Source: Lachnospiraceae bacterium
GTDB lineage: Bacteria > Bacillota > Clostridia > Lachnospirales > Lachnospiraceae
Length of the DNA stretch: 51,529 nt
Assembly: GCA_024685005.1 (NCBI GenBank)
Contig: JAIKWF010000084.1
Span: 1-51,529 of the forward strand
Direction: 5' to 3'
The position numbers and the translations under genes were made by a program. Positions 25,392 to 34,552 of the stretch are shown one piece after another. Position 1 is the stretch's first letter. The number at the start of each line of letters is the position of its first letter. Below the pieces are notes generated by a model. It was given only the letters and a program-made list of their open reading frames with translations, was not told where the DNA came from and made no database searches.

Positions 25392-28300
25392 TCAGACATT
25401 AAGCATATCCTGTTTCGAAGAGGATGCTTTTTTGGCGAAGCGCAGGATGTTATTCTCATACAATAAGAGCAATACCCATATGATCCAGAACGGGATGGTC
25501 AGCAATATGCTTTCCCGCTTTCCGGGAGCTGTAAAGCGCATCTGCAATTCGTGCTCTCCCTTATCAGCGGCGATCATCATGGCGCCGTTTTTATAATAAT
25601 CTATATTCACATCTTTTCCGTCTAAAGTTGCTTTCCAGCCTTTTTCATAGGGGATGGACAACATGATATAACCATCCTCGGGACAGTTTATGGAACCATC
25701 AAATCTATCATTTTCGTATGTTTTTATATGAAGCATATTCTTTGAAGCCTTTTCATAGAAAGCCTGAAAAGCGTCATCATCATAGCGCACCAGACAGCCG
25801 GCTTCCTCATCAGAGCGTACAGGGATTGTGAATTCGTATTCCTCATCTGTCTTTAATTCCCCTAAATAATAGAACTCAGAATTCCGATAATAATATTCAC
25901 CGTTTTCCGGCACACACACCTTTATAGTGGCATGGAATGGAGTCATGGAGTCTTTATGCCCTTCTTCCACTACACATCCATTGACCGGAAGGCTGTTTTG
26001 ATACTGCTTTTTAAGATCAGATTTTGAGATTAGTTTCAGGTCCAAAATCTGCGAGTAGATAGGATGATCTGTTTTGTAAACTTTGGTAAAGGCGTTGGCA
26101 AGATCATAGGTTTTTTCCACGTTTTCTGCAATTTTCGAAAATGATGCCGGAAGGTAGAAGCCCAGAGAAAGACGACGATCATTCTTAAGTAAAAACATAT
26201 CTTCATATTTCCCGCAAACGTCATAATGAGCAGTGTCGATGTAAGGGGAAGTTACAGTGGAATTGACGATCATGGTACCAACGTTTAGCATGGCATTGGT
26301 GAAAGGCGTTTCGTTGGTGGTGTTTGCAATATGATTTGGAGCATCGTAGTATCCATAAGAGCTTGCAAAGGAGGTTTGGAACGATGTTGTATAGGAGGAA
26401 AACTGATTGGCACTTGGCACGTTGTTTACAAGGTTCTGGTTGACAAATTCGTTGGACAGGTAAGTGAGCCGGGATTGTTCATCTTCAATCAGTTTATTTT
26501 GCTTTGCAAAATCTGTTACTGCGATATTCTCATCTACGTAGACTCCGTCGCCGTAGTCTTCCTGCAAGAACAGATAAGCATTATTTACCGTAAGCTCAGT
26601 CAAAACGATAATAGCAAGAATGGTATAACAGATTCTTTTGCCTCCTTGCTTAACATATTGCGAAAGGAAAAGAAGAACGCCGTAAATAACGATCAACAAA
26701 GCGGTACAAACCACACTGAGGCCGGACAGGGGATCTCCGACGGCCAGAGTAGTGGCTACCACGAATAAAAGCGCGGATACTATAACTAAAATAATCTGAA
26801 CACGGCTTGCTTTACGGATGGATAACAATCCCTCCAATGACAGGTCCAGTAACAGGAAAATTAATAGGAATGAATATCTGTTTGGAACCTTACTTTGGTA
26901 ATGAAGACCATTCCAAAAGTAGCTTAACATATCGTTGTTGCTGGAAACGAATAAAAATGCAGCGATCAGAAGGCGACCATAATATCGTTTGTTCTTTTTA
27001 GCGACAAGCAGGAAAAAGCAAAAAAGGAGCAGGCAGATCACGCTGCAATACAGATTGATCGCACCGTCTTCTTCTGTGATCACAACTGGCTGCGCAAAGA
27101 GAAAGGTTTGTTTTAAGGAAGAAAAGTAGCTTTGGTAAAAACAGAGGATGTCCGGTAGAATGGAATCGCTGGCATTATATCCTAACGATCCCCGGGCAAG
27201 CACATTTACAGCCAGGATCCAAAGCGCCATGCCGGCGCTGAGAATGGAGGACAGACCAAAGCGGACAGCTTTGACGAAAAAGTCCTTTTTGTTTTCAAAC
27301 TGATACAGGAAGAACCAGCAAAACAGAAAGATACACAGATAAATGGCGCTCATGGTGTTGATGATCATACAGTAGGAAAGAAGAATTACATACAAAGCTT
27401 TTTTCCTTTTAATGATAAGATAGTCCATTGCAAGTAAAAGCAAAGGAAGAATTCCGGCAATCTCAGGCCAGTTCAGGAAACATCTGAAATTAAGATTGTA
27501 AGCAGAGAGAGCATAGGCGGTGGTGAAGATCAGGATTCGCTTATCTTTTTTCAGAACTCTTCTTCCTGTCAGTCTCCGTGTCAGATACAGATACAGGCAA
27601 GGACCACACAGGGATATAAAGAGAATGGACAGGATTGTGGAGGGAACGATCAGAGATCCTTCCGGGAAAAGGTACAACCAGAGATTTACAAAGGGAGACG
27701 GATTGGTATAATATGCGTTCATTCCGCCACCGCTTATTGGGGAATAATCCGGATTCCCGGCCTGCATCAGTGAACGGAGGAAGTACTGGTTCGGAAGAGT
27801 TAATCCTGCCCCGTCCATTTTGAAATAGACACTGCCGCCAAAGGGAGCGAATTTTCCGATCACACAGGATATAAGCAGAAGAATAGACGGGATCAGAAAA
27901 GACAAGATGGCGGTGCTATGTGCTGCGAAAAATCCGGCGATATGGTCCGCAATACAATAAAACTCTTTGCATCGATTTTGGAGGAAAACCCTGGCCTTCT
28001 TATATGAAAAGCCGGGGATGTTTTTTTTCGAGATCAGGAATAACACACACAGCAGTAGTGATAAAAACAGAGGAAGAAGATTCCCTGCAGTCAGGCAGCA
28101 GATCTCCACCCTGTGTGCTCCGGGGGTAAGAAGAATTCCTGTTTTCTCCGCAGGGGCATCAGAAGAAACGCTTTCTTGGCCGTCAATACGGATTACGGAC
28201 GGAAAAGAAGCGGATACTGGCAATACAAGCGTAGATTCTGCTGATGAATCTGTTTGAGCGATAATACTCTCAAATGTGAAATGGAGCTTGGGTTGAGAGT

Positions 28301-30260
28301 TTTGTATATTTTTAGTCATTTCTTCATAGCCGGTCTTATTGAAATAAGCCGGCGTCACCTGCATGATATTGGAAAAGTAATTCATTTTTGGAAGATAGAT
28401 ACTGGTACTTAGGGGCTCTCCGGACTTACCGTCATCGGCATAGGAAATATTGTCGATAGAATAATACAGAGGGGCAGTCTTTTGGGGCGTAATGTTAAGC
28501 TGTACTTCATAGTAGTCAGAATCGTGCTGACTGGATTCGAAGATGTAAATATTATTCGGTTGGCAGGATTCTTTTATAGCGGAAGATTGAGGGGTGGCTG
28601 AAACAGGCAGATCGATAACCTCAAACATTTTTCCCTTTCCACCCAGAGAAGAATACACGGCATTAGCGGTCTCGAAGTCCGAAAGCTGTCTGGAGACAGA
28701 CTTATAGTATCCCGGAAGGAGGTAGCTTTTGGGAAGAATACGCAGATCGAAAGAGACCGGTTCCTGAAACGCAGCACCGGACTCCAAAAAAGGATCATCG
28801 GAAAAGGTGAGGTTCTCATCCAAATAAGAAATTTGATCGGAGAGTGTGTTTTGTTCTTCGGAAAGGTTGTACAACAGATGCTCGGTCTGGATCAAAAGCT
28901 CGGTAAAAATCAAAACGGTGCAGATCAGAAGAAAAGGATCTTTCTTTACTGAACCAAGTCTGTGAAGAATTAATAATATCAGATAGAGAACAAAGAAAAC
29001 CAGCACCGGGAGATTGTCATGGGGTGCAATCCCCTCCTTGGCATGTATACTGGCAAAAAAATATAATGTAAGTGCGGAAAATAATGCGATAAAAAAGGAT
29101 GGCAGCGGAATATCCTTCAGAAAAGATATTGTATCAAAAGAAAGAAGGAGCCCAAAGAATACCAGAAGAAATCCGAAATTGCAAAATTGCTCCTGTTCAA
29201 AGCCTGTAATGGAGAAAAGGTGGCTGCCTGCATTGGTGTTGATCGCAAATACGAGAATCAGTGCAAAAAGCAGATGCCCGATTCGTTTGCGAATGGAATA
29301 ATTTTTGGAAAAGAATGACAATATAAATAACAGAAAGAAAAACAGGGTAAAATACAGATTGATCCCATAATAGTCGGAGAAGCGTTCGGAAGAGTCGCAA
29401 TCCGGCATAAACCGAATGAAAAAAGAAAACCAGTCCATGTGAAAAGAAAAATCAGGCCAGCTGTTCCAGAACGCTTTATGGCTGAACGCGGTTTTTAATG
29501 TCGGAATGACGGTAACGGAAGAAAACATAAGAGAAAGGAAGCTGTATCCGATATAACGAAAGATGGAGCGATCTTTATATTCCCTCCGATCCGAACAGAT
29601 AAGGTGCAAAAGCAAAAGCAAAAGGATGATCAGAGCTAATGCAGCGTTTTCGAGAAGCATCATGATGGAAGTGAAAAGAAACAAAGCGTGTTTCTTTTCG
29701 CGGAGAAGAGCTTCGTATCCCATCCAAAGGAGCGGAAATAAAAAGGCGAAGTCAGCAAATCTGAAATCAATCTCCTGTACGACAAAGCAGCTTGAAAGAG
29801 CATAGGCGCAGGAAAACAGAAAACAGATCAGATTGGAACAGGCAAGGGTCTCTTCGGGATTTGTACGTTTGATACGGTCCTTTAAGAGATAGCACATGGA
29901 TAAGCCGGCAAGTCCGGTGCGAAGAATCTGGAAGATGGAAAGAGCTATGAATGCATATCTTCCCGGCATCAGAGCTGCAAGGAGAGTAAATGGTCCTGAA
30001 AGATAAAAGGGAAAGGCTTCCAGCATGGTAAGATCATAAACACCGGCAGGAGCGATCAGAGAGAAGGTTCCTTCGTGGAGGCTCTTCTGGAAGCGATAGA
30101 ATACCATAAGAGGATGATCGTCAGAAACATCCTGAAGGATTGTCGCCGTGCCGAAGGGAATCACATGCTTGGCGTAAAGCATTAAGGCAAAAACGCCTGT
30201 AGGAATTACGAAGGATAGAAAAAAAGTTACAAAAGATACCTGTTTAGTCCGGTTGTGCAT
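25392..30260 (-). CDS. Tandem YfhO-like membrane glycosyltransferase (1622 aa)
   Basis: YfhO-family proteins are multi-pass membrane enzymes of the GT-C type. In Bacillus YfhO adds GlcNAc from a CsbB-made lipid carrier to lipoteichoic acid. This protein appears to hold two such units. Half one (about 1-770) starts with a transmembrane helix and HVIPFGTATILQD, then about ten helices and an extracellular domain. Half two (about 775-1622) restarts with a helix and GKFAPFGGSVYFKMD, contains SGGGMNAYY and VPNRYSFLL, and ends with the hallmark SIPYEKGWKATLDG region and a last helix. Single YfhO proteins are about 850-900 aa, so the length fits a duplication. CGGAGAG lies 5-8 bases before ATG. It faces the glycan operon and is probably its external transferase. 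Confidence 0.85.
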   Translation of the reverse strand: MHNRTKQVSFVTFFLSFVIPTGVFALMLYAKHVIPFGTATILQDVSDDHPLMVFYRFQKSLHEGTFSLIAPAGVYDLTMLEAFPFYLSGPFTLLAALMPGRYAFIALSIFQILRTGLAGLSMCYLLKDRIKRTNPEETLACSNLICFLFSCAYALSSCFVVQEIDFRFADFAFLFPLLWMGYEALLREKKHALFLFTSIMMLLENAALALIILLLLLLHLICSDRREYKDRSIFRYIGYSFLSLMFSSVTVIPTLKTAFSHKAFWNSWPDFSFHMDWFSFFIRFMPDCDSSERFSDYYGINLYFTLFFFLLFILSFFSKNYSIRKRIGHLLFALILVFAINTNAGSHLFSITGFEQEQFCNFGFLLVFFGLLLSFDTISFLKDIPLPSFFIALFSALTLYFFASIHAKEGIAPHDNLPVLVFFVLYLILLILHRLGSVKKDPFLLICTVLIFTELLIQTEHLLYNLSEEQNTLSDQISYLDENLTFSDDPFLESGAAFQEPVSFDLRILPKSYLLPGYYKSVSRQLSDFETANAVYSSLGGKGKMFEVIDLPVSATPQSSAIKESCQPNNIYIFESSQHDSDYYEVQLNITPQKTAPLYYSIDNISYADDGKSGEPLSTSIYLPKMNYFSNIMQVTPAYFNKTGYEEMTKNIQNSQPKLHFTFESIIAQTDSSAESTLVLPVSASFPSVIRIDGQESVSSDAPAEKTGILLTPGAHRVEICCLTAGNLLPLFLSLLLCVLFLISKKNIPGFSYKKARVFLQNRCKEFYCIADHIAGFFAAHSTAILSFLIPSILLLISCVIGKFAPFGGSVYFKMDGAGLTLPNQYFLRSLMQAGNPDYSPISGGGMNAYYTNPSPFVNLWLYLFPEGSLIVPSTILSILFISLCGPCLYLYLTRRLTGRRVLKKDKRILIFTTAYALSAYNLNFRCFLNWPEIAGILPLLLLAMDYLIIKRKKALYVILLSYCMIINTMSAIYLCIFLFCWFFLYQFENKKDFFVKAVRFGLSSILSAGMALWILAVNVLARGSLGYNASDSILPDILCFYQSYFSSLKQTFLFAQPVVITEEDGAINLYCSVICLLLFCFFLLVAKKNKRYYGRLLIAAFLFVSSNNDMLSYFWNGLHYQSKVPNRYSFLLIFLLLDLSLEGLLSIRKASRVQIILVIVSALLFVVATTLAVGDPLSGLSVVCTALLIVIYGVLLFLSQYVKQGGKRICYTILAIIVLTELTVNNAYLFLQEDYGDGVYVDENIAVTDFAKQNKLIEDEQSRLTYLSNEFVNQNLVNNVPSANQFSSYTTSFQTSFASSYGYYDAPNHIANTTNETPFTNAMLNVGTMIVNSTVTSPYIDTAHYDVCGKYEDMFLLKNDRRLSLGFYLPASFSKIAENVEKTYDLANAFTKVYKTDHPIYSQILDLKLISKSDLKKQYQNSLPVNGCVVEEGHKDSMTPFHATIKVCVPENGEYYYRNSEFYYLGELKTDEEYEFTIPVRSDEEAGCLVRYDDDAFQAFYEKASKNMLHIKTYENDRFDGSINCPEDGYIMLSIPYEKGWKATLDGKDVNIDYYKNGAMMIAADKGEHELQMRFTAPGKRESILLTIPFWIIWVLLLLYENNILRFAKKASSSKQDMLNV
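25401..25433 (+). terminator. Candidate terminator of the glycan operon, inside the opposing gene
   Basis: AAGCATATCCT (25401-25411) pairs with AGGATGCTT (25421-25429) with a 2-base bulge, followed by a T-run to 25433. It reads as a terminator on the plus strand while encoding the C-terminus of the minus-strand gene. Confidence 0.5.
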
Positions 30261-30308
30261 GATTACTCTCCGTTCATTATTTTGTAGTGTGGCATTATTA
30301 ACGAAATT

Positions 30309-30337
30309 ATTATATCAACAGGCGGGGGTAAAAACAA
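30309..30337 (-). promoter_or_regulatory. Promoter of the yfhO-like gene
   Basis: Read on the minus strand: TTGTTT (30337-30332), 17-base spacer, perfect TATAAT (30314-30309), about 50 bases before the start codon. Confidence 0.65.
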
Positions 30338-30493
30338 TGATTTCGAAGGTTTAAAAATTTAAGATTTGTTAACATATTATAGGTTTATAAAAAAAGTGTA
30401 AAATTTGTAAGAAATTGACATAAAAATGTACAATAATACCAAAAAACAGGGAAAAAATTGTGCTTTTATGCGCATTTTTTTTGGATTTTGGGG

Positions 30494-30522
30494 TTTACAA
30501 TTTGTGAAAATATTGTTAAGAT
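30494..30522 (+). promoter_or_regulatory. Main promoter of the type IV pilus operon
   Basis: TTTACA (30494-30499), exactly 17 bases, TAAGAT (30517-30522). It gives a leader of about 90 bases before pilB. Confidence 0.65.
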
Positions 30523-30539
30523 GATTAACATAAAAACGC

Positions 30540-30573
30540 TTTAACGGGCGGAGTGTGTTCATTTTCCGTTAAA
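30540..30573 (+). other. Leader hairpin upstream of pilB
   Basis: TTTAACGG (30540-30547) and CCGTTAAA (30566-30573) form a perfect 8-bp stem with an 18-base loop, just after the expected transcription start. I looked for conserved c-di-GMP riboswitch motifs and saw none. Confidence 0.4.
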
Positions 30574-30620
30574 ACGAGTCTTGATGAGAAAAAGAACAGA
30601 GAAACGGCAGGAACGAAGGA

Positions 30621-32324
30621 ATGGGGTTATCCGGAAGAAGAAAACTGAGAATCGGTGATGTGCTGATCAATGAAGGTATCATCTCACCGGAGAAACTGGA
30701 AGAAGCCTTAGCAATCCAGAAGGATAAGAAGAAGAGACTGGGAGAAGTTCTCATTGAGAACGGATTCCTTACCGAAGAGACGATGGCTAACGCGCTTAGC
30801 CGTCAGCTCGGATATGACAGGGCGAACATGCAGGATGCCAAGATCCCGGCGGATCTGATCTCTATGTTTGATGTCGATATATTAAAGAAGTATTCGGCAA
30901 TCCCTTACGCCTATGATGACCGGAATGTGAATATCATCCTGATGGCAATGTCGGATCCTATGGATCTGATGGCGGTGGACGACCTTTCCATGGTAAGTAA
31001 CCGCATGATCCAGCCGGTGGTTGCAACAGCTAATGAGATCATGATTGCCATAGATAAGTACTATGGTAATGCTGAGGCGACGAAGGCGGCTAAGGATTAC
31101 GAGGCTGAGAGAGCGGATCTCTTCCAGGAAGAAGACATCGACAAGATGATCAACGACGATGTCAACAATTCTCCTATCGTACAGCTGGTAAACTCCATGT
31201 TGGAGCAGGCGGTTCGTCAGAGAGCTTCCGATATTCATATAGAAGCTTTGGAAAAATCCGTGCGCGTCCGCTATAGAATCGACGGCGCTCTCTTTGAGAG
31301 AATGACATACAATATCAAATTGCTGCCGGCTATCGTGGCCAGACTGAAGGTTGTAGGCGGTATGGATATCTCGGAAAAGAGAAAACCGCAGGACGGACGT
31401 ATCACTACATTTGTAGACAACAGAGAATACGATATCCGTGTGTCTATTCTCCCTACCGTATACGGTGAAAAAACCGTAATGCGTATCACAAACAAAGGTA
31501 ACCTGACCAGAGATATCTCCGAGCTTGGATTTAATGATGAGGAGAGGAAGGTCTTTACACATATTTTGAGAAACCCGCATGGAATCATCCTTGTTACGGG
31601 GCCTACCGGTAGCGGTAAATCCACAACGCTTTACACGGCACTGTCAGAGCTGAACACAGAGGCGGTTAACATCATCACGGTTGAGGACCCTGTCGAGGCT
31701 AACGTTGCCGGGATCAACCAGGTCCAGACAAATGTAAAAGCGGGGTTGACATTCGCATCGGCGCTTAGATCTATCCTTCGTCAGGATCCGGATATTATAA
31801 TGATCGGAGAGATCCGTGATACGGAGACGGCACAGATTGCGGTGCAGGCTTCCATCACCGGTCACTTGGTGGTAAGCACCCTGCATACCAACTCTGCAGC
31901 AAGTACCGTATCCCGTTTGGAAGATATGGGGATAGAGCCGTATCTGATCGCAGATTCTGTGGTGGGCATTATTGCACAGCGTCTGGTGCGCAGGCTTTGT
32001 CCCAGGTGCAAAAACAAGCGCCTTGCCACAGAGGATGAGTTGCAGCTTTTGGGGTTTGGCCCTGAAGAAGAAATTGAGATCTGCGAACCGGTTGGCTGTT
32101 CGAACTGCGATAACAGCGGATACCGCGGCCGAATCGGTACGTATGAGATAATGGAGGTTTCAAACGAAGTAAAACGCGTGATTGCCAAAGGCGGAGATGC
32201 GGACGAGATCAAGAACGTGGCGCTGACTCAGGGCATGAACACACTTCGTATGAGCGCTACGAGATATGTGCTTGAGGGAATCACATCTGTGAGCGAAATG
32301 ATCAAAGTATCATTCGAGGCGTAA
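30621..32324 (+). CDS. pilB: Type IV pilus assembly ATPase PilB
   Basis: PilB is the cytoplasmic hexameric motor that drives pilus extension. The 567-aa protein starts with an MshEN-type N-terminal domain: LRIGDVLINEGIISPEKLEE followed by KRLGEVLIENGFLTEETM, the double RLGxxLxxxGxI pattern that binds cyclic di-GMP in MshE-like proteins. The motor domain has Walker A GPTGSGKST (near residue 327), the Asp box VEDPVEANVAGINQVQ, Walker B DPDIIMIGEIRD and the His box HLVVSTLHT. The CPRC and CSNC pairs (about 460 and 493) form the zinc site that distinguishes PilB/GspE from PilT. It is the first gene of the pilus operon. An AGGA about 9 bases before ATG is the likely ribosome binding site. Confidence 0.97.
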   Translation: MGLSGRRKLRIGDVLINEGIISPEKLEEALAIQKDKKKRLGEVLIENGFLTEETMANALSRQLGYDRANMQDAKIPADLISMFDVDILKKYSAIPYAYDDRNVNIILMAMSDPMDLMAVDDLSMVSNRMIQPVVATANEIMIAIDKYYGNAEATKAAKDYEAERADLFQEEDIDKMINDDVNNSPIVQLVNSMLEQAVRQRASDIHIEALEKSVRVRYRIDGALFERMTYNIKLLPAIVARLKVVGGMDISEKRKPQDGRITTFVDNREYDIRVSILPTVYGEKTVMRITNKGNLTRDISELGFNDEERKVFTHILRNPHGIILVTGPTGSGKSTTLYTALSELNTEAVNIITVEDPVEANVAGINQVQTNVKAGLTFASALRSILRQDPDIIMIGEIRDTETAQIAVQASITGHLVVSTLHTNSAASTVSRLEDMGIEPYLIADSVVGIIAQRLVRRLCPRCKNKRLATEDELQLLGFGPEEEIEICEPVGCSNCDNSGYRGRIGTYEIMEVSNEVKRVIAKGGDADEIKNVALTQGMNTLRMSATRYVLEGITSVSEMIKVSFEA

Positions 32325-32376
32325 ATCTTGTAGGAACATATTATGAGGAAAATGAAGAGATCGGGAGGGAAAAGAG

Positions 32377-33600
32377 TTGGCTACATTTAAGTATACGGCG
32401 CTGGATGCGAAAACCGGAAAGCCTAAAAACGGCACCATTGAGGCGGAAAATCTGCAAAAAGCTTCTGAGGCGTTAAAGAGAAACGGGATCACGCCGATAG
32501 AGGTTAAAGAGGCCGGAGTGATGGACAAGGAGATCTCTTTGGGCGGCTTGTTTAAGAAAAAGCCGAAAGTAAGAGATATGTCTCTTTTCTGCAGACAGTT
32601 TGTAAGTATGCACCGTGCCGGTGTTACGATCCTTGAGTCCATGAGGATGTTAACGGAGCAGACCGAAAACGCTGCGTTGAAGGACGGCTTACAGGATGTT
32701 TACACCGGAGTGCAAAAAGGTGAATCTCTTGCAGGCTCCATGGCACAGAGACCAGATGTGTTTCCAAAGTTGCTGGTGCACATGGTGCAGGCCGGTGAGG
32801 CTTCCGGTAGTTTGGATATCGCTTTTGAGCGTATGGCGGTTCAATTTGAGAAATCCGCCAGGATTCAGGGGTTGATCAAAAAGACAATGGTTTACCCGAT
32901 CATGGTTTTGATCGTAGCTGTTGTGGTAGTTGTTGTAATGCTGACCTATATCGTGCCTACCTTCATGGACATGTTTGCGGATATGGACATTGACATGCCG
33001 AAGATTACCTTGGCGGTTGTGGCAGCGTCGAATTTTCTGAAGACAAGATGGTATATAGTTTTAGCGGTAGTTGTTGTGCTGTTCTTTGCTTTCCGGTATT
33101 TTATGCATACCGCTACGGGAGAGAAGCTTTTGGCGAAGGCGGCAATCAGGATTCCGCTGATCGCGGACCTTACCACGAAACAGAATTCTGCAAAATTTGC
33201 GCGTAACCTTTCTACCATGCTTGCTGCCGGTATTTCTATGCCGGATGCGGTTGAGATTGTAGCGGAGACTATGGGAAACAAGTTTTATCAGGAGACCATG
33301 CGTGATGCCAGACAGGATGTAATGCAAGGCGTGCCTCTTTCCCAGCCTCTTGAGAAATCGGGATTGTTCCCTCCGATGGTTTACCATATGGTAAGGATCG
33401 GTGAGGAAACCGGTAATATTGAGAACATGCTTGACACTCTTGCAGAGTACTATGAAGAAGAAGTGGAAACTGCTACGGCAGCATTGATGGCAGCTCTTGA
33501 GCCGCTGATGATCATTCTTCTTGCGGGCGTATGTATGACCATTATCGGTGCGGTTATGGCACCTATGGCTGCAATGTACACCGGACTGGATGCTCTGTAA
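32377..33600 (+). CDS. pilC: Type IV pilus platform protein PilC
   Basis: PilC is the inner-membrane platform between the ATPases and the growing pilin fibre. The 407-aa sequence has the usual MATFKYTALDAKTGKP start and two homologous GspF domains (about 65-190 and 270-395), each with a helical cytoplasmic part followed by membrane helices. The motifs LFCRQFVSMHRAGV and FARNLSTMLAAGISM mark the repeated halves. The start is TTG 32377 with GGGAGG 8 bases upstream; this non-ATG start is supported because it gives the conserved N-terminus exactly. It lies 52 bases downstream of pilB. Confidence 0.97.
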   Translation: MATFKYTALDAKTGKPKNGTIEAENLQKASEALKRNGITPIEVKEAGVMDKEISLGGLFKKKPKVRDMSLFCRQFVSMHRAGVTILESMRMLTEQTENAALKDGLQDVYTGVQKGESLAGSMAQRPDVFPKLLVHMVQAGEASGSLDIAFERMAVQFEKSARIQGLIKKTMVYPIMVLIVAVVVVVVMLTYIVPTFMDMFADMDIDMPKITLAVVAASNFLKTRWYIVLAVVVVLFFAFRYFMHTATGEKLLAKAAIRIPLIADLTTKQNSAKFARNLSTMLAAGISMPDAVEIVAETMGNKFYQETMRDARQDVMQGVPLSQPLEKSGLFPPMVYHMVRIGEETGNIENMLDTLAEYYEEEVETATAALMAALEPLMIILLAGVCMTIIGAVMAPMAAMYTGLDAL

Positions 33601-33629
33601 AGAAATATCACGAACAGGGAGGTGCCAGG

Positions 33630-34046
33630 ATGGCAAAAAGAAAAAACAGAATATCATGGAAGGGGTTCTCTCTGGTCGAGTTGATCGTTGTGATCGCAAT
33701 TATGGCGGTCTTGCTTGGAGTTCTTGCACCGCAGTATATTAAATATGTTGAAAAGTCCCGAATCTCTGCTGATGAAGATACTGCCGATGCGCTTCTGGGA
33801 GCGTCGCATGCTATGCTTGCGGATTTGGAATACTTTCCAAAAGTTTCGGTAGGTGCGTTGTTGCAGTTCGGTCCTAAAGGAGTCAGTACTGCGGATGCGG
33901 GGATCGCTTCGGCGCTTGGGGAATATTTTACCCCTGATTACAGCGGCAGAAGACCGATATCGAAAAAATACAGAAATTCTACGTATGTAATTGCTTTTTC
34001 CCAGACTGCCAAAGGAGACTTTCTTCTGAAAGACAGCTGGAAATAA
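33630..34046 (+). CDS. Type IV prepilin, paralogue of the neighbouring major pilin
   Basis: A 138-aa class III-signal pilin with leader ending in WKG and the mature N-terminus FSLVELIVVIAIMAVLLG, carrying Glu5. It shares the next stretch, VLAPQYIKYVEKSRIS, with the following pilin, and their C-terminal domains align loosely (GEYF... / NEYF...). It has a longer leader (12 residues) and no cysteine. ATG 33630 follows GGGAGG; the frame is open upstream into pilC but that part is not pilin-like. Lower codon bias than the next gene suggests it is a minor or alternative subunit. Confidence 0.93.
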   Translation: MAKRKNRISWKGFSLVELIVVIAIMAVLLGVLAPQYIKYVEKSRISADEDTADALLGASHAMLADLEYFPKVSVGALLQFGPKGVSTADAGIASALGEYFTPDYSGRRPISKKYRNSTYVIAFSQTAKGDFLLKDSWK

Positions 34047-34051
34047 TATGA

Positions 34052-34070
34052 ATTAAACGACTTGTTTAAT
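34052..34070 (+). other. Hairpin between the two pilin genes
   Basis: ATTAAAC (34052-34058) / GTTTAAT (34064-34070), a perfect 7-bp stem with loop GACTT, not followed by a T-run. It could mark mRNA processing or stabilise the downstream pilin message. Confidence 0.4.
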
Positions 34071-34134
34071 AGGGGGACGGGTTGTTTAAGATATAAAAAC
34101 CACAAAAATCCATACAAAAAAGGAGAGGAAAAAA

Positions 34135-34533
34135 ATGAAAAAGACTAACAAAGGTTTCTCGCTGGTTGAGCTTATTATCGTAATCGCTATCATGGCTATC
34201 CTGATCGGAGTTCTGGCTCCTCAGTACATCAAGTACGTTGAGAAGTCCCGTATCTCCTCTGATCAGGACTGCGCTGATTCTTTAAAGAATGCAGCTATGA
34301 CAGCAACTACTGATGAAGAGTATATCTACAGCATCTCTGATAAATCCACTATTAAGTTCTCCAAGTCTGGCGTAGCTTGCACTGACAAGGGACTTCAGGC
34401 AGCACTTAATGAGTACTTTGCTAAGTGGACTGAGTGCAAAGTTAAATCCAAGAGCTATCAGGGAAAGACCTACACCGTTACCGTTTCTGAAGATACTAAG
34501 ACTAACGCTCTGAAGGTGACTGCTACTTGGTAA
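34135..34533 (+). CDS. pilA: Probable major type IV pilin PilA
   Basis: A compact 132-aa prepilin: 7-residue leader MKKTNKG, then the mature FSLVELIIVIAIMAILIG with Glu5. The short leader, a strong AAGGAGAGG ribosome binding site, and a narrow codon choice (ATC, AAG, TCC, GCT) point to the most highly made subunit of the fibre. Residues C46, C82 and C101 could form one disulphide with one cysteine left over; the upstream paralogue has none of them. A GC-rich hairpin follows the stop. The assignment as major subunit rests on these expression signs, not on family membership alone. Confidence 0.92.
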   Translation: MKKTNKGFSLVELIIVIAIMAILIGVLAPQYIKYVEKSRISSDQDCADSLKNAAMTATTDEEYIYSISDKSTIKFSKSGVACTDKGLQAALNEYFAKWTECKVKSKSYQGKTYTVTVSEDTKTNALKVTATW

Positions 34534-34552
34534 TTCTTTAAGCGCTATGCTT

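Larger units (their letters stand above)
30261..30620. other. Divergent intergenic region between the yfhO-like gene and the pilus operon
   Basis: An AT-rich 360-base stretch with no credible gene. It holds the minus-strand promoter at 30309-30337, a plus-strand promoter at 30494-30522, and a TTGACA at 30415 with no matching -10. It also holds the pilB leader hairpin and the CGAGTCTTGATGAG element (30575-30588) that recurs, split by six bases, before pilT. Confidence 0.7.
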
